Both the position numbers and the translations under genes were made by a program. Positions 14,877 to 16,095 of a DNA stretch of 16,095 nt are shown one piece after another (within the stretch, counting starts at the first letter, position 1; every line of letters begins with the position of its first letter). The stretch lies in assembly GCA_948944455.1 (NCBI GenBank), contig CARBES010000024.1, positions 1 through 16,095 on the forward strand. Direction: 5' to 3'. The DNA is from an uncultured Candidatus Saccharibacteria bacterium (GTDB taxonomy: Bacteria > Patescibacteriota > Saccharimonadia > Saccharimonadales > Saccharimonadaceae). A model generated the notes under the pieces. That model did no database searches. It was given only the letters and a program-made list of their open reading frames with translations, and was not told where the DNA came from.

Positions 14877-15110
14877 TTCTTCGTCCGCAGCGGAGTTATA
14901 AACGTTACAACCGCTATCCTAAGCCCACATATCTTTGATGCTGCAATGAGCGGCAACTATTGGTCAACGAATATTGGTAAAGCCAGTTCAGAAGTCTATA
15001 GCTATGTGTTTTGGACACCAGACGACTCTCATCCAGTATCTCTCAGGCCTAGCCTTATTGGCTTCTCCCTCCGTTGTCTAGCCTTATTGGCTTCTCCCTC
15101 CGTTGTCTAG
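14877..15110 (+). pseudogene. FISUMP C-terminal cassette B, N-terminal part missing, frameshifted end
   Basis: On the plus strand, 69 codons from 14877 encode FFVRSGVINVT...SGNYWSTN...IGFSLRCLA, a FISUMP C-terminal part related to cassette A but different in the middle. A stop codon (TGA, 14868-14870) lies in frame two codons before it. Compared with cassette A the 5' arm lacks 14 nt around CAAGATTTGTAC. A 29-bp tandem duplication at 15049-15106 shifts the frame at the very end, adding LLASPSVV before TAG at 15108. No start codon or FISUMP N-terminal half is present. Confidence 0.72.
15049..15106. repeat. 29-bp tandem direct duplication
   Basis: Two identical 29-nt units (15049-15077 and 15078-15106), beginning CTAGCCTTATTGG and ending CTCCGTTGT, are followed by a further CTAGCC. 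The unit covers the IGFSLRC coding end of cassette B. Being 29 nt, it shifts the reading frame and probably arose by slippage or local recombination. Confidence 0.95.
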
Positions 15111-15143
15111 CCATATAGAGTAATATCAAGGGAGGATGAAGAG

Positions 15144-15252
15144 TGGGGCGCCAAGCGCCGTGTCACCAACTTGAGTATTACAATAAGCAGTAAAGGTACT
15201 TAGCTATGAAGCTAAACTTTACCCTAGTGACAACACGGCGTTTGGCGCCCCA
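15144..15252. repeat. 109-bp palindromic element with 20-bp arms
   Basis: The arms 15144-15163 (TGGGGCGCCAAGCGCC...) and 15233-15252 are inverted copies over 20 bp with one difference, which is a G-T wobble, so an RNA or single strand could pair along all 20. Just inside, GTCAC (15162-15166) and GTGAC (15227-15231) can also pair. The interior carries GTAAAG (15190-15195) / CTTTAC (15217-15222) and TTAGCT (15200-15205) / AGCTAA (15210-15215). It begins 16 bp downstream of the FISUMP stop codon and separates that gene from the cassette pair. No T tract follows on either strand, so a simple terminator is unlikely. Confidence 0.85.
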
Positions 15253-15268
15253 AGACAGTGTTAAAGAA

Positions 15269-16095
15269 TTATTTAGCTATTACTACACAACGGACAGAAA
15301 AAGCATTTTGAGTGTAATCAGTATACGCGGCATCGATATAATCAGTGATACGCAGATAGTAGGCGACACGCCGATTTTTCGGCATTATAGAGGATGACCA
15401 ATATCGAGCTGCAAAACCAGCCACCGCAAGCAAAGACGTAGTACCTTCTACATATCCGGCCCTAGTCGCATAGTACGGTTCGTCTACAAATTTTATGACA
15501 TCTTTGTTATCGATGCCAGCTTCGTTTAGTAAATGGCTAAAGCTGCCACTTTCTGTAGTGGCACCCGACATAGGTAACTTCCAACCCTTTGGGCAAATAC
15601 TGCCAGGAGCCTCATCGGCCAAATTAAATTCGTTAATCATATCGCCACCAGTACCAGCTGTCGCTGCATTCCATTGGTAGAGGAGGCCGGTCTCATAGTG
15701 TGCGTCATATTCTGTTTCCGTAAACGTCTGCTTGCTATTATTTATGTAGAAATTAGGATCAGTCGAAGCTACCCTGTCGTCAATGGCGGTAAATTGTTTA
15801 GGACAATCTGAGTAAGTTTCCCTCGGAAAGCCGCAATCTGAGTAAATAATTGGATTAGTGATAACAAAATTTCCTAAGTTCCAAGAGCTGGTTCCAACGT
15901 AAGCTTCGCCTTTATTGTCGGAGTTTGCCGCGGAAAATGTCTCCACTGGCGGATACTCACTCTGACTATTCCAAGGCTCAGTGATGTCAGAGAGTTCTGG
16001 GGTTAATCCATCTCTTGTAATATCTAGTGCTAAGTTCTGTGTCATCCAACAATTCCCATCAGCTAGTTTGGCTACCCAGTAGTATTTACCATCCC
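15269..16095 (-). CDS. FISUMP domain protein (5' end beyond the window)
   Basis: An open frame from the right edge to the TAA at 15269, at least 275 residues. It shows a complete FISUMP domain: DGKYYWVAKLADGNCWMTQNL at the edge (from 16093; the Met inside it at 16045 is not the start), LLYQWNAATAG, the central ICPKGWKLP, the block YYATRAGYVEG, RYWSSS, and the end AFSVRCVV. Paired cysteines and the lack of Lys-rich regions fit a secreted protein; the signal peptide and any N-terminal repeats lie outside the window. FISUMP proteins are surface proteins found as multi-copy paralogs in some bacteria, function largely unknown. Its last ~70 residues are equivalent to the two orphan cassettes downstream but are not copied from either at nucleotide level. 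Confidence 0.9.
   Translation of the reverse strand, partial: DGKYYWVAKLADGNCWMTQNLALDITRDGLTPELSDITEPWNSQSEYPPVETFSAANSDNKGEAYVGTSSWNLGNFVITNPIIYSDCGFPRETYSDCPKQFTAIDDRVASTDPNFYINNSKQTFTETEYDAHYETGLLYQWNAATAGTGGDMINEFNLADEAPGSICPKGWKLPMSGATTESGSFSHLLNEAGIDNKDVIKFVDEPYYATRAGYVEGTTSLLAVAGFAARYWSSSIMPKNRRVAYYLRITDYIDAAYTDYTQNAFSVRCVVIAK

Larger units (their letters stand above)
14606..15140. repeat. Nested inverted repeats enclosing two FISUMP cassettes
   Basis: The outer arms are 14606-14650 and 15095-15140, about 45 bp each, identical in inverted orientation except for a 2-bp and a 1-bp indel. They hold the 3' coding end (SLRCLA) and the stop region of each cassette plus about 25 bp beyond, including an AAGGAGAGGATG-like string. 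The inner arms are 14811-14833 and 14877-14899, 23 positions with two mismatches and a perfect 17-bp core, encoding the cassettes' 5' end (FFVRSG). The hinge (14834-14876) contains a further inverted pair TGCTCTCA (14848-14855) / TGAGAGCA (14868-14875). Between inner and outer arms the two cassettes differ. Confidence 0.85.

Noticed and set aside
14624..14956. Stand-alone 110-residue protein beginning at the ATG at 14956
   Set aside because: The first ~30 residues are the antisense of cassette B and the next part is hinge sequence; only the part after 14833 is a recognisable domain.
15049..15112. CRISPR array
   Set aside because: The two 29-nt copies are directly adjacent without spacers.
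15144..15252. Integron attC site
   Set aside because: The fold is attC-like, but no clear RYYYAAC / GTTRRRY pair lies at the arms and no integrase is in the window. Kept only as an unassigned palindrome.
16043..16045. Start codon of the FISUMP gene
   Set aside because: This Met is inside the conserved FISUMP block (ADGNCWMTQNL), and the frame stays open to the window edge.
14606..16095. Diversity-generating retroelement with template and variable repeats
   Set aside because: No reverse transcriptase is present, and the cassettes differ by all kinds of changes and are inverted, rather than showing adenine-specific differences between direct repeats.

Overview
The window looks like a chromosomal segment of a Candidatus Saccharibacteria (TM7) or related Patescibacteria/CPR bacterium. 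This is an inference from gene content: a fibro-slime/MucBP surface protein, FISUMP domains, a small sortase, a CapA-like protein with an N-terminal extension, a CAP-domain surface protein and a kinase-less 7TM receptor, all as short, tightly packed transcription units. TGA is used as a stop (for example at 7224-7226), so the segment does not show the UGA-as-glycine code of Gracilibacteria/Absconditabacteria.

Layout. 1-84: 3' part of tRNA-Gln(CUG) and its terminator. 226-3291 (minus): hemolysin III family protein, NERD-domain protein and ABC-F ATPase. 3318-5895 (minus): a large secreted fibro-slime protein with two MucBP repeats, a VPNTG sortase-like motif, a membrane segment and a Lys/Ala-rich tail, with its own promoter and terminator. 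5915-7301 (plus): a methyltransferase-like gene of higher GC in its own promoter-terminator unit, divergent from the fibro-slime gene. 7316-9782 (plus): 7TM receptor-like protein followed by a membrane-anchored CAP protein. 9791-10225 (plus): pyridoxamine-phosphate-oxidase-like protein. 10218-12896 (minus): CapA-like protein then a serine hydrolase of the beta-lactamase fold. 12903-13920 (plus): CaCA-family cation antiporter. 13917-14490 (minus): sortase. 14533-16095: a repeat-rich FISUMP region holding one nearly complete FISUMP gene (cut by the right edge) and two N-terminally missing FISUMP C-terminal cassettes placed head to head inside nested inverted repeats.

Two start styles are visible. 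Genes behind a leader carry a Shine-Dalgarno sequence (methyltransferase, 7TM protein, CAP protein, CapA, fibro-slime). Three others (ABC-F, hemolysin III, pyridoxamine-oxidase-like) have a -10 hexamer ending exactly 6 nt before the ATG and no Shine-Dalgarno, as expected for leaderless mRNAs. Several promoters share an extended -10 of the form GTGCTAnAnT.

Functionally the window is dominated by the cell envelope: secreted or anchored surface proteins (fibro-slime, CAP, FISUMP), a sortase that could anchor some of them, envelope enzymes (serine hydrolase, CapA-like) and membrane proteins. The most unusual structure is the inverted FISUMP cassette pair at 14606-15140, which resembles a silent or invertible reservoir of alternative C-terminal domains, or the relic of one.
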